A stretch of DNA of 8,576 nt from Endomicrobium sp. Lineage in GTDB: Bacteria; Elusimicrobiota; Endomicrobiia; Endomicrobiales; Endomicrobiaceae. Under the pieces are notes generated by a model, which saw nothing but the letters and a program-made list of their open reading frames with translations, ran no database searches and was not told the DNA's origin. A program made the translations under genes and the position numbers. The DNA lies in assembly GCA_031273885.1 (NCBI GenBank), contig JAISRA010000073.1:1-8576 (forward strand), read 5' to 3'. This document shows positions 1 to 6,895 of this stretch, one piece after another (within the stretch, counting starts at the first letter, position 1; the number at the start of each line of letters is the position of its first letter).

Positions 1-1086
1 TTTAAATTTTGAAAGCATATAATTTGCATTTAAAACAGCATTCTCTGAAACATTCTTTAAACCTTTTCCACCTAATGCTTTTATATACACATACGCCTTT
101 AATATTACAGAGAAGTTACCAAAAAAAGCTTTCACTTTACCTATACTTTTAGGTTTTTTATAATTTAGGACAAATTTGGAATTTCTTTTTTCCACTCTAG
201 GGACAGGCAAAAAAGCCTCCAAAAATGTTTTTACACCTACTGGCCCAGAACCCGGTCCACCACCACCGTGTGGTGTTGAAAATGTTTTATGAAGATTTAT
301 ATGCATAACGTCAAAACCCATATCACCTGGTCTTACTATTCCCATAACAGCATTAAGGTTTGCACCATCATAATATAAAAGACTGCCATTTTCGTGAATT
401 AGTCTCGATATTTCAGGTATATTTTTTTCAAATGTTCCTAAAGTGTTCGGAACAGTAAGCATTATTGCGGCAACTTCAGAAGTTAAAACTTCTTTTAATT
501 TCTCCAAACAGATACTGCCATTAGACTTTGATTTTAACGGAACAATTTCAAAACCTGCAAAAGCCGCTGAAGCAGGATTTGTTCCGTGCGCAGAATCTGG
601 AACTATTATTTTTGTTCTTTTTTGTTTTATCGATTTAAAATATTTTGCAATTATTAAAAGTCCCATAAATTCGCCATGTGCACCTGCTGCCGGTTGAAGA
701 GAAAAAGAATCCATGCCTGAAATTTCGCATAAATCTTTTTCAAGTTCATACATTATTTCTAAAACGCCTTGTATACTCTTAGGCGGCTGATAAGGATGTA
801 GAGAATTAAAAGCGGCAAATTTTGCAATACGTTCGTTTATTAAAGGATTATACTTCATTGTGCAAGATCCGAGAGGATAAAAAACCGTACTTAAAGCATA
901 ATTCTGTCTCGAAAGATTTGTAAAATGCCTGAATAAATCAATTTCAGCTATATTTGGAAGACATAAATCTAATTTTCTTTTAAAATTTTCAGGAACTTGC
1001 GAATCAATTTCAACGTCTTCAACGTCAGAACTCACACTATATGCCGGTCTACATTCCGAAGACAACTCATTTAATAATTTTTCCAT
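1..1086 (-). CDS. gcvPB: Glycine dehydrogenase (decarboxylating) subunit 2, partial (C-terminus cut off by window edge)
   Basis: This is the PLP-binding half of the split P-protein of the glycine cleavage system. With GcvPA it decarboxylates glycine and passes the aminomethyl group to lipoyl-GcvH in the cytoplasm. The frame is open for 362 codons from the ATG at 1086 to the window edge. The family is roughly 480-490 residues, so about a quarter is missing on the left. Visible hallmarks are the N-terminal [13 protein letters not shown] (about residues 87-99), the AAGAHGE stretch, [20 protein letters not shown], and [17 protein letters not shown]. The lysine of NLHKTF (K267) is the expected PLP Schiff-base lysine. 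An AAGGGA Shine-Dalgarno-like stretch lies just upstream of the start. The gene follows gcvPA after 59 bp with no visible terminator, so it is probably the next gene of the same operon. No frameshift or internal stop is seen in the visible part. Confidence 0.96.
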   Translation of the reverse strand, partial: MEKLLNELSSECRPAYSVSSDVEDVEIDSQVPENFKRKLDLCLPNIAEIDLFRHFTNLSRQNYALSTVFYPLGSCTMKYNPLINERIAKFAAFNSLHPYQPPKSIQGVLEIMYELEKDLCEISGMDSFSLQPAAGAHGEFMGLLIIAKYFKSIKQKRTKIIVPDSAHGTNPASAAFAGFEIVPLKSKSNGSICLEKLKEVLTSEVAAIMLTVPNTLGTFEKNIPEISRLIHENGSLLYYDGANLNAVMGIVRPGDMGFDVMHINLHKTFSTPHGGGGPGSGPVGVKTFLEAFLPVPRVEKRNSKFVLNYKKPKSIGKVKAFFGNFSVILKAYVYIKALGGKGLKNVSENAVLNANYMLSKFK

Positions 1087-1145
1087 TTAAGATTTCCCTT
1101 GTTAAAGTTGATAAAACATTATCATTTCACATTATTATTTAAATA

Positions 1146-2474
1146 TTATATTTTTGCAAGGAACTCCACTACTTTATCAATTTCAGCTTTAGTTCTCTGT
1201 TCTGTTATGCAAAATAAAAGACAATTTTTGAAATTTTCATTGATGTCAGATAAATCCAAAGGTCCTAAAATACCATTTTTGAACAAAATTTTATTAATCT
1301 TTTTTAGATTTTTTTGCGTTTCAATCACAAACTCATTAAAAAAAACTTGGTTTTCAAATTTTGCTTTAAATCCGTACAAAGTTTTTATTTTGTCAAAAGC
1401 ATATCTGGCTTTTGACATATTAGTTTTCGCAAGATTTTTAAAGCCATCATTTCCCCAGCCAGACAGATAAACACATCCCGCTAATGCATTTAAAGACGCA
1501 TTTGTACATATATTAGACGTAGCTTTTTCCCTTCTTATATGCTGCTCTCTAGACTGTAAAGTTAAAACAAAACCTCTTTTGCCGTCTTTATCAACAGTTT
1601 GCCCAATAATTCTTCCCGGCATTTTCCATTCTAAAGCTTTTTTTACAGCCATAAATCCGAATGTTGCACCACCTGCACTCATAGAAGAACCCAAAACTTG
1701 TCCTTCACCGACAGCAATATCTGCATCATATTCGCCAGGTGACTGAAAAATACCAAGAGATATTGGATTTACTACAGCAATAAACAAAGATTTTTTACCT
1801 TTTGTTACAGAAGACAAGGCCTGCATATTCTCGATAATACCAAAATAATTCGGCGACTGTATTATAACGGCGGCCGTATCATCATCTATCACATCATCTA
1901 TCGAACTTTTCTCTACTGCTCCATTCAACGTATCTAAAATAACAAGTTTTGCCCGTGAATTCTCAAGATATGTTTTTATAGTTTGTAAATATTCAGGGTG
2001 CAAGGCAGAAGAAATCAATATTTTGTTTTTTCCAGTTGCTCTTAAAGCAAGTAGAGCAGCCTCTGCCGTTGAAGTCGCTCCATCATAAAGAGATGCATTT
2101 GATGTATCCAGTCCTGTCAAAGCGCAAATTAAACTTTGATATTCAAAAATCGTTTGCAAAGTGCCTTGACTTGCCTCTGCCTGATAAGGCGTATATGCTG
2201 TCCAAAACTCAGACCTTCCTATAATTTCACCCACTAAAGACGGTATATAGTGATCATAAATTCCTGCACCCCTAAAAGATATAAGTGTTTTATTTTTTAA
2301 AGCAATCCTTGAAAAGTAATTTAAAAGTTCCTGTTCTGTTTTACCACCAGATATATTAAGATCTTTTATTCTTAAGTTTTTAGGGATCTCATTAAATAAT
2401 TCATCTAAATTGTTGATTTCAATTGTTTCTAACATCTTTTTATTATCTTTCTGATTTTGCATCGTATAGTTCAT
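1146..2474 (-). CDS. gcvPA: Glycine dehydrogenase (decarboxylating) subunit 1
   Basis: This is the first subunit of the two-chain glycine decarboxylase (P-protein). It pairs with GcvPB to form the active alpha2beta2-type enzyme of the glycine cleavage system. At 442 residues it matches the usual family length of about 440-450, so it looks intact. Recognisable segments are SFRGAGIYDHYIPS (about 66-79), TAYTPYQAEASQGTLQ (92-107), SLYDGATSTAEA (128-139), MPGRIIGQT (285-293) and SREQHIRREKATSNICTN (308-325). As expected for this subunit, there is no PLP lysine motif; that sits in GcvPB. The start at 2474 is supported by an AAGGA ribosome-binding site five bases upstream; internal Met5 and Met14 are less well placed. 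It begins 11 bp after the gcvH stop, so translation of the two is likely linked. The order gcvH-gcvPA-gcvPB is common in bacteria with split P-protein. Confidence 0.97.
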   Translation of the reverse strand: MNYTMQNQKDNKKMLETIEINNLDELFNEIPKNLRIKDLNISGGKTEQELLNYFSRIALKNKTLISFRGAGIYDHYIPSLVGEIIGRSEFWTAYTPYQAEASQGTLQTIFEYQSLICALTGLDTSNASLYDGATSTAEAALLALRATGKNKILISSALHPEYLQTIKTYLENSRAKLVILDTLNGAVEKSSIDDVIDDDTAAVIIQSPNYFGIIENMQALSSVTKGKKSLFIAVVNPISLGIFQSPGEYDADIAVGEGQVLGSSMSAGGATFGFMAVKKALEWKMPGRIIGQTVDKDGKRGFVLTLQSREQHIRREKATSNICTNASLNALAGCVYLSGWGNDGFKNLAKTNMSKARYAFDKIKTLYGFKAKFENQVFFNEFVIETQKNLKKINKILFKNGILGPLDLSDINENFKNCLLFCITEQRTKAEIDKVVEFLAKI

Positions 2475-2485
2475 AAATATCCTTG

Positions 2486-2860
2486 TTAGATTATTTTTTC
2501 ATAACTTTCAGCGTCAAGCAAATCTTCAAGTTCTTTTTCGTTTGTAAACTCAACTATAAATAAACATCCGTTTCCATAAGGTGATTGATTTACAATTTCC
2601 GGCGCATTTAATATAGTTTCATTTATTCCAACAATATGACCACTTATTGGGGAATATATATCAAAAGCTGACTTTACTGATTCTATAACTGCTACAGGTT
2701 GTCCTTTTATTACTTTTTTACCTATTTCTGGAAGTTCAACATGTACAATATCTGTAATCTCATGCTGAGCAAAATCTGTTATACCAACCGTAGCTCTATT
2801 ACTTTCAATTTTTACCCATTCATGTGTTTTTGTATATTTAAAATCTGGGGGGATATTCAT
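2486..2860 (-). CDS. gcvH: Glycine cleavage system H protein
   Basis: This is the lipoyl carrier of the glycine cleavage system. Its lipoylated lysine arm shuttles the aminomethyl group from P-protein to T-protein and is reoxidised by dihydrolipoamide dehydrogenase. The 124-residue length is standard. The N-terminus PPDFKYTKTHEWVK (residues 4-17) and VGITDFAQHEITDIVHVELP (25-44) are typical, and the lipoylation motif AVIESVKSAFDIYSP places the modified lysine at K63. The C-terminal PYGNGCLFIVE segment is also family-like. An AAAGGAG ribosome-binding site lies about 8 bases before the ATG and overlaps the stop region of the upstream gene, which ends 16 bp away. gcvT, which often precedes gcvH, is absent here; a beta-barrel-like protein gene takes that place. 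Confidence 0.97.
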   Translation of the reverse strand: MNIPPDFKYTKTHEWVKIESNRATVGITDFAQHEITDIVHVELPEIGKKVIKGQPVAVIESVKSAFDIYSPISGHIVGINETILNAPEIVNQSPYGNGCLFIVEFTNEKELEDLLDAESYEKII

Positions 2861-2876
2861 TCCGACTGCTCCTTTT

Positions 2877-3392
2877 TTACAAATAAAATTTTATGCTTAT
2901 TTCAGGATATGTTGCAAATCTTATTCTACTATCACCTACAGTAAGTCTAAAGTCTGCGTCCGCTGAAAGAGACAAATTGTCCAATACAAACCATTCTAAA
3001 CCAAAACTTACAAGAAAAGCCAAATAAGATTTATCAGGGTGCATACATGATGTAGATTTACTCTTATTTTGGCAATTTACACTAAATGTTGTTGAGGCAA
3101 TAACATTTAAATTATTATACGATTTAATAATTCTAAGTAATTTTCCACCTAAAACAAAATAATCCTCAAAATCATAATATTTATTTTCATTGTTTATTCT
3201 AAAACCTGTAAATCCTTCAACACCAGTATCATCTGTCAGCCAATATCTACATGCAAATACCGGAACATGTTCCCACGTGGTATTGAATCCTATTCCGATT
3301 TTTTCTTTAAGATTTTGCATTGCTACTACCTGTGCTGACGTCGAGACAGTAAATACAACAGCAAATAAAATTGCTAAAAAAAACTTTTTCAT
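2877..3392 (-). CDS. Small secreted protein, probably an outer-membrane beta-barrel; function unknown
   Basis: I do not recognise a specific family. The 171-residue product starts with a clear signal peptide: MKKFF, a hydrophobic stretch to about residue 16, then STSA-Q. Signal peptidase I cleavage is likely near residue 20, and there is no lipobox cysteine. The mature part alternates short amphipathic strands ending in aromatic residues (for example GIGFNTTWEHVPVFACRYWL, YLAFLVSFGLEWFVL, LSLSADADFRLTV) and finishes with the strand ISIKFYL. This resembles a small outer-membrane barrel of about eight strands. Two cysteines lie in the middle (QNKSKSTSCMH region). It begins 10 bp after the TPR gene and ends 16 bp before gcvH, so cotranscription is likely. 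The ribosome-binding site is poor (GGGGGTG about 12 bases upstream). The barrel assignment rests on sequence pattern only. Confidence 0.75.
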   Translation of the reverse strand: MKKFFLAILFAVVFTVSTSAQVVAMQNLKEKIGIGFNTTWEHVPVFACRYWLTDDTGVEGFTGFRINNENKYYDFEDYFVLGGKLLRIIKSYNNLNVIASTTFSVNCQNKSKSTSCMHPDKSYLAFLVSFGLEWFVLDNLSLSADADFRLTVGDSRIRFATYPEISIKFYL

Positions 3393-3402
3393 AGTTTCTT
3401 TG

Positions 3403-4047
3403 TCACCCCCGTTGTTTTATACTGTTAAGTCTATCTTTTGCTTTTTCTGCTTCTTCTGTTGCAGGGAAGTTAAGCAATACTTCATTAAAAATCTTCATAG
3501 CCTGATCTTTTGATCCTGAAAGAAGATAATATTCCGCTAAATTAAAATAAATATCTTTTACAAGAAAATGATCAGAGTACTTATCAATAAATTCTTTTGA
3601 AGCAAGAATGGCATTAAAGTAATCTTTTTTCAAGTCATAAATATAAATAATCCTTGCACTTGCAAGTGGCTTTATAACATCAGGTTTTCCGTTGCTTATA
3701 ATTTCTGATAGAATCTGCAAAGCATCGTTATAAGCACGAAGTTCTGTAAATATATCCGCCTTTATAAGCCTTGCTTGATATGCGGCAGGCGTTTTTCTAA
3801 ATTTAATTATTGTTTCATCTAAAATAGTAATTCCTTTTTGCCAGTTGCCTTTGTTACAAGCTATACAAGCTTCTGTCAATTTTTCAGATGAAGCTTCATT
3901 AATTTTACGGTACTTTAAACAACAAATAAAGCATCCTATGCAAACTACTGATAAAAAACCAAGTATGACAATAAATTTTTTTATTCGATTAAATTTATCT
4001 TGTTCCAGAAAAAATTTTGCAAGTATCGCTTTAACTGTAAAATGCAT
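3403..4047 (-). CDS. Membrane-anchored TPR-repeat protein; function unknown
   Basis: The 214-residue product (from the chosen start) has a basic, amphipathic N-terminus, then one strong hydrophobic segment at about residues 25-44 containing four cysteines. The remainder is an alpha-helical region with TPR-like helix pairs (GNWQKGITILDETI, AYNDALQILSEII, DYFNAILASKEFIDKYS, SKDQAMKIFNEVLLNFPAT). The layout is like YfgM/YbgF-type proteins: one N-terminal anchor with a TPR domain probably outside the inner membrane, acting as a protein-interaction scaffold. The ATG at 4047 is chosen because AAAAGGA sits 8 bases upstream. The longer ATG at 4074 would give nine more residues and an ATGA overlap with the PHP gene stop, but has no ribosome-binding site of its own. 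Either way the gene follows the PHP gene directly and is probably cotranscribed. Partner and process are unknown. Confidence 0.82.
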   Translation of the reverse strand: MHFTVKAILAKFFLEQDKFNRIKKFIVILGFLSVVCIGCFICCLKYRKINEASSEKLTEACIACNKGNWQKGITILDETIIKFRKTPAAYQARLIKADIFTELRAYNDALQILSEIISNGKPDVIKPLASARIIYIYDLKKDYFNAILASKEFIDKYSDHFLVKDIYFNLAEYYLLSGSKDQAMKIFNEVLLNFPATEEAEKAKDRLNSIKQRG

Positions 4048-4055
4048 ACTTGTTA

Positions 4056-4062
4056 TCCTTTT
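4056..4062 (-). promoter_or_regulatory. Ribosome-binding site deciding the TPR-gene start
   Basis: The minus strand reads AAAAGGA here, eight bases before the ATG at 4047. It favours the shorter form of the TPR protein over the ATG at 4074, which overlaps the preceding stop codon. Confidence 0.6.
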
Positions 4063-4070
4063 ACCCGCAC

Positions 4071-4724
4071 TCATGTCATTTCAGTTTTATCAATTATCTC
4101 ATGCGAATTATTCTGCATAATATCGTAATAATCTATCCCAAACCCTATATCAAACAAGGCTTGTGCTACAATCTCTTTTGTTAAAAGATCTTCTGGCATA
4201 TGCGTGTCAGTATTTAAAACAAGTTTAGCATTTTTCTTAAGCGCAATCTGAGCAACTTCTTTATTTGTAACTTTATGATATTTTCTTGTAGTTATTTCTA
4301 TTTTTACATCATTTTGAGCTGCGATATCAGCTTCTTCTTCAGATAAACATCCCGGATGTGCCAATATATCAACTCCAGCTTTAACAGCATAAAGATTTGT
4401 ATTTGGCGGAACATTTTCAGCAAGCGTTTCTCCATGCACCACAATAACTTTTGCTCCAAACCTTCTGCATTCGTCCGTGGCAGATTTGATAAGTTTGGGA
4501 GGTACATAAGTAAGCTCAGCTCCCGGTAAAACTAATATATCATAGTTTTCCGTTAATATTTTTGCTACTTTAACTATTTTTGTGATAACAAATTCCATAT
4601 TGGAATAATCAATATGATCTGTAAGCGCAATAGAGGTATAACCTTTATTTTTTGCTCTGTAAACAAGTTCAGACGGGCTTAAAACTCCATCTGAAAAAAA
4701 AGTGTGTGTATGTAAATCTATCAT
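4071..4724 (-). CDS. PHP-domain metal-dependent phosphoesterase (histidinol-phosphatase-like)
   Basis: This is a single-domain 217-residue PHP-family protein, predicted to hydrolyse a phosphoester with a multi-metal centre in the cytoplasm. All the expected metal ligands are visible: H5 and H7 in DLHTHTFFSDG, D36 and H37 in LTDHID, E70 in PGAELT, H97 in VVHGE, H123 in LAHPG, and D173 and H175 in NTDTH. No extra domain is present, which separates it from DNA polymerase PHP domains and from larger histidinol phosphatases. From memory, it most resembles the roughly 215-residue PHP proteins of methanogens labelled histidinol-phosphatase-domain proteins. The substrate is not determined, and no histidine-biosynthesis gene is adjacent. 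It is the first gene after the promoter at 4749-4777, with a short leader and a rather distant AAGGA. Its TGA stop overlaps a possible ATG of the TPR gene. Confidence 0.9.
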   Translation of the reverse strand: MIDLHTHTFFSDGVLSPSELVYRAKNKGYTSIALTDHIDYSNMEFVITKIVKVAKILTENYDILVLPGAELTYVPPKLIKSATDECRRFGAKVIVVHGETLAENVPPNTNLYAVKAGVDILAHPGCLSEEEADIAAQNDVKIEITTRKYHKVTNKEVAQIALKKNAKLVLNTDTHMPEDLLTKEIVAQALFDIGFGIDYYDIMQNNSHEIIDKTEMT

Positions 4725-4748
4725 TGTTTAATCTAATCCTTAAGAGAG

Positions 4749-4777
4749 AATATAACAAAATTTGAGTTGGCAGTCAA
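4749..4777 (-). promoter_or_regulatory. Sigma70-type promoter of the PHP-TPR-barrel-gcv operon
   Basis: The minus strand reads TTGACT (-35, 4777-4772), a 17-bp spacer, then TATATT (-10, 4754-4749). Each box differs from consensus at one position, and the spacing is ideal. Transcription would start near 4742, leaving a leader of under 20 nt before the PHP ATG at 4724. It is the only strong promoter I see for the six genes to its left. Confidence 0.75.
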
Positions 4778-4902
4778 TTAACATTTCATTTATAGATTTA
4801 GTAGTCAATCAACCGATTAAAATAGTATGAATTTTCAGCCAAGAAAAATACAGATTTAATGACTATGATAAGCAGTCTCAACATCAAAGTAATATTATTT
4901 TT

Positions 4903-5066
4903 AAGTTATGCCGACTTTATAATTTTTTACTCTTTCCCTATCAAATTTAGTTTTAAAATTTGTTGTCAAAATTTCATAGTTGTACTATTTTAAATATTCA
5001 ACACCTTCTTTCTCTTTTTCAAACCCAGTATCTTTACTTGTTTTCTTTAACCAACCAACTAATCAT
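4903..5066 (-). pseudogene. yraN: Decayed remnant of yraN (UPF0102 family)
   Basis: Translating the minus strand from the ATG at 5066 gives MISWLVKENK and then a stop. Shifting one base restores a coding-like frame: KDTGFEKEKEGVEYLK, a TAG stop (4987-4985), then YNYEILTTNFKTKFD. This follows the YraN N-terminal pattern (G..GE..A..YL...GY.IL..N.R...GEIDIIA) with the right internal spacing across the stop. The GEIDIIA core and the EVKTR strand that should follow are missing. The next residues, RERVKNYKVGIT before a TAA at 4903-4901, could be the later V.YRKQ.KI helix, implying an internal deletion. The relic begins 25 bp after the rnhB stop, and yraN commonly lies next to rnhB, which supports the identification. 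At least three lesions are present (frameshift, nonsense codon, deletion), so no functional YraN can be made from here. The match is by eye; a chance resemblance is possible but unlikely. Confidence 0.65.
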
Positions 5067-5091
5067 TAATCCGGTTAAAATACGCTATTAC

Positions 5092-5688
5092 TTATTTTAT
5101 TGGAGTAAAGGTTAACCTATGAATAGGACAATGTCCATATTTTTTTAAAAACTCTATATGTTTCTTTGTACCATACCCTTTATGCTTTTCAAACTCATAA
5201 ACAGGATATTGTTTTGCATATTCTGCCATCATCCTATCTCTGGTAACTTTTGCAAGAACAGAAGCTGCAGCAATACATGCGCTTTTTGTGTCGCCATTTA
5301 CAATTGCCTCTTGTTTAAAAGACAAGTCAGGAATTTTATGATTACCGTCTATCAGACATAAGTCCGGTTTTATCTGCAATTTCAGTACAGCGGACGACAT
5401 TGCGAGGAATGTTGCCTGTAAAATATTTATTTTATCTATAATTTTATTGTCAACAGTTTCAACAGCACAAGCCAAAGCTTTTTCTTTTATGATTACAAAA
5501 AGCTTTTCTCTCTCTTTTTTTGATAATTGTTTAGAATCATTTAAATTGGGGATTATTACATTCTGTCGAAAGATCACTGCTGCAGCCACTACTGGACCTG
5601 CTAGAGGACCACGTCCGGCTTCATCAATACCCGAAACGAATTTTACCCCTTTATAGTAAATTTTTTTGTCAAAAGAAAATAGATTCAT
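5092..5688 (-). CDS. rnhB: Ribonuclease HII
   Basis: This enzyme cleaves the RNA strand of RNA-DNA hybrids and single ribonucleotides embedded in DNA, starting ribonucleotide excision repair. The 198-residue length is normal. The signature SGIDEAGRGPLAGPVVAAAV (residues 19-38) holds catalytic D22 and E23. LIDGN supplies D114, and NGDTKSACIAAASVLAKVTRD (131-151) contains the likely fourth acidic residue, D133. The C-terminal HKGYGTKKHIEFLKKYGHCPIHR is also typical. It starts 22 bp after the rplS stop and belongs to the conserved rplS-rnhB pair. No clear Shine-Dalgarno sequence precedes the ATG at 5688 (the leader is almost all A/T), so it may depend on reinitiation after rplS or be weakly translated. 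The yraN relic follows. Confidence 0.97.
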   Translation of the reverse strand: MNLFSFDKKIYYKGVKFVSGIDEAGRGPLAGPVVAAAVIFRQNVIIPNLNDSKQLSKKEREKLFVIIKEKALACAVETVDNKIIDKINILQATFLAMSSAVLKLQIKPDLCLIDGNHKIPDLSFKQEAIVNGDTKSACIAAASVLAKVTRDRMMAEYAKQYPVYEFEKHKGYGTKKHIEFLKKYGHCPIHRLTFTPIK

Positions 5689-5710
5689 TCGTTTTAACTA
5701 ATATTAATTT

Positions 5711-6097
5711 TTAGCTGGAGCTTGCTCTAGTGAGCATTTTTTTAGCAAATCTCTTAGAAGAATCTTCTGAAATCCTCGCAGCTTTTCCTGAAAGATTTCT
5801 TAGATAATATAATTTTGCCCTACGTACTTTTCCATGTCTTATAATTTCAATTTTTTCAATGCGAGGAGAATTGACAGGAAAAATTCTTTCAATTCCTATA
5901 CCAAAAGAAATTTTTCTCACTGTAAAAGTTTTTGAAAGTCCACTGCCTCTCATACGTATAACTACACCTTCAAAAACCTGTATTCTTTCATTAGCACCTT
6001 CAACTATTTTAAAATATACTTTTATTTGATCGCCAGACTTGAAAGACACTTTCAAATCCTTGTTCCATCTTGACTGAATTTGCTCTAACAATAACAT
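5711..6097 (-). CDS. rplS: 50S ribosomal protein L19
   Basis: This is a large-subunit ribosomal protein located near the interface with the small subunit. The 128-residue product matches the family from end to end: [23 protein letters not shown] at the N-terminus, then [27 protein letters not shown] (about 38-64), [20 protein letters not shown] (67-86) and [18 protein letters not shown] (93-110). A strong AAGGAGT ribosome-binding site (6103-6109) precedes the ATG. A 93-bp gap separates it from trmD, the widest gap inside this operon, with no clear promoter or terminator in it. Confidence 0.98.
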   Translation of the reverse strand: MLLLEQIQSRWNKDLKVSFKSGDQIKVYFKIVEGANERIQVFEGVVIRMRGSGLSKTFTVRKISFGIGIERIFPVNSPRIEKIEIIRHGKVRRAKLYYLRNLSGKAARISEDSSKRFAKKMLTRASSS

Positions 6098-6109
6098 CTA
6101 TCACTCCTT

Positions 6110-6127
6110 ATATTCAAAATATTCAAA
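6110..6127. repeat. Tandem 9-bp duplication just upstream of the rplS ribosome-binding site
   Basis: The plus strand has ATATTCAAA twice in immediate succession (6110-6118 and 6119-6127). On the transcribed strand this is TTTGAATAT repeated, ending at the AAGGAG of rplS. The unit is partly self-complementary (ATATT/AATAT), so a short weak hairpin near the ribosome-binding site is possible. It may be only slippage in AT-rich DNA. Confidence 0.5.
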
Positions 6128-6190
6128 CAAAAATGAAGAGAATTTAAAAAATACTTTTTCATTTGTCCGTCGTACCTGTGTTTTCACTTT

Positions 6191-6895
6191 TCAGTCTGTC
6201 CTTAGTAAGTCCGGACGACGTTCCATTGTTCTTTTATATGCCTCTTTCTTACGCCACTCGCTAATTTTTTTATGATCTCCAGATAAAAGAATTTCTGGAA
6301 CTTTATGTCCTCTAAATACTGCTGGTCGCGTATAATGAGGATAATCTAATAAGTTGTTATAAAACGAATCATTCTTTATTGAATCTTCTTCTTTGATAAC
6401 CCCAGGAAGCATCCTTGCAACGCTATCAACTAAAACCATCGCAGGAATTTCGCCACCGGTTAGAACATAATCACCTACTGATATTTCTTCGTCGATATAG
6501 TTCATAATGCGTTCATCAATGCCCTCATAATGACCGCATACAATAGCTAGATGTTTAAATCTAGTCAGACGTTTTACAATTTTGTTATTCAACGTTTTCC
6601 CTTGCGGTGACATATATATAATATAAGCCTTTGCATGAAACTTTTTATAAGAATTATTCTTTTCTTTTAATCCCACGCTTTTAATAGCATCATATAACGG
6701 CTCAGACTTCATAATCATACCACCACCACCACCAAAGGGCTTATCATCAACTTTTTTGTGCTTGTCTTTAGAAAAAAATCTTATATCAACGATATTAATT
6801 TTAAGAATTCCTTTCTTTGATGCTCTACCTAGCAAACTTTCCGTAAAAGGTCCTTTAAACATTTTCGGGAATATTGTAATGATATCAATCTTCAT
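6191..6895 (-). CDS. trmD: tRNA (guanine-N1)-methyltransferase, m1G37
   Basis: TrmD methylates G37 next to the anticodon of several tRNAs using SAM, which prevents +1 frameshifting. It is a SPOUT enzyme with a trefoil knot. From the chosen start the product is 234 residues, close to the family norm. Visible motifs are MKIDIITIFPKMF (1-13), DDKPFGGGGGMIM (50-62), the SAM-knot segment CGHYEGIDER (120-129) and SVGDYVLTGGE (139-149), R161 in SVAR, and D176 in NDSF followed by LLDYPHYTRP. By alignment R161 and D176 match the catalytic R154 and D169 of the H. influenzae enzyme. I chose the ATG at 6895 because TrmD proteins start at this point; the upstream ATG at 6910 would add five residues. Neither has a ribosome-binding site, and the start overlaps the end of rimM by 11 bp, so translational coupling is likely. 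Confidence 0.96.
   Translation of the reverse strand: MKIDIITIFPKMFKGPFTESLLGRASKKGILKINIVDIRFFSKDKHKKVDDKPFGGGGGMIMKSEPLYDAIKSVGLKEKNNSYKKFHAKAYIIYMSPQGKTLNNKIVKRLTRFKHLAIVCGHYEGIDERIMNYIDEEISVGDYVLTGGEIPAMVLVDSVARMLPGVIKEEDSIKNDSFYNNLLDYPHYTRPAVFRGHKVPEILLSGDHKKISEWRKKEAYKRTMERRPDLLRTD

Larger units (their letters stand above)
4725..5091. other. 367-bp gap without an intact gene
   Basis: The stretch lies between the rnhB stop and the PHP-gene start. Its right part (about 4903-5066) reads on the minus strand as a decayed yraN. Its left end holds a sigma70-type promoter (4749-4777). Between them, about 4778-4900 is AT-rich with stops in all minus frames and nothing I recognise, apart from a faint continuation of the yraN relic (YYFDVET at about 4861-4900). 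No convincing intrinsic terminator is visible for the rnhB operon. Confidence 0.7.

Noticed and set aside
1099..1470. Plus-strand open frame of 123 codons
   Set aside because: It lies antisense within well-supported gcvPA and the gcvPA-gcvPB gap, and its product has no recognisable domain. The same applies to the other plus-strand frames at 443-697, 2036-2224, 2699-2944, 3190-3513, 3845-4120, 5158-5361, 5447-5656, 6756-7028, 7310-7501 and 8362-8562, and to the minus-strand frame at 4304-4507.
4862..4900. Continuation of the yraN relic (YYFDVETAYHSH) toward its C-terminus
   Set aside because: The FDV match is too short and is flanked by stops, so I did not extend the pseudogene to include it.
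5046..5079. Inverted repeat TTTAACC/GGTTAAA after rnhB as an intrinsic terminator
   Set aside because: The stem is only 7 bp with a 20-nt loop, is not GC-rich, and is followed by GAAAACAAG rather than a U run. It also overlaps the start of the yraN relic.
6098..6190. Possible small gene or separate promoter between trmD and rplS
   Set aside because: An ATGAAAAAG frame in the gap runs out of frame into rplS with no sensible product, and no paired -35/-10 boxes are visible.
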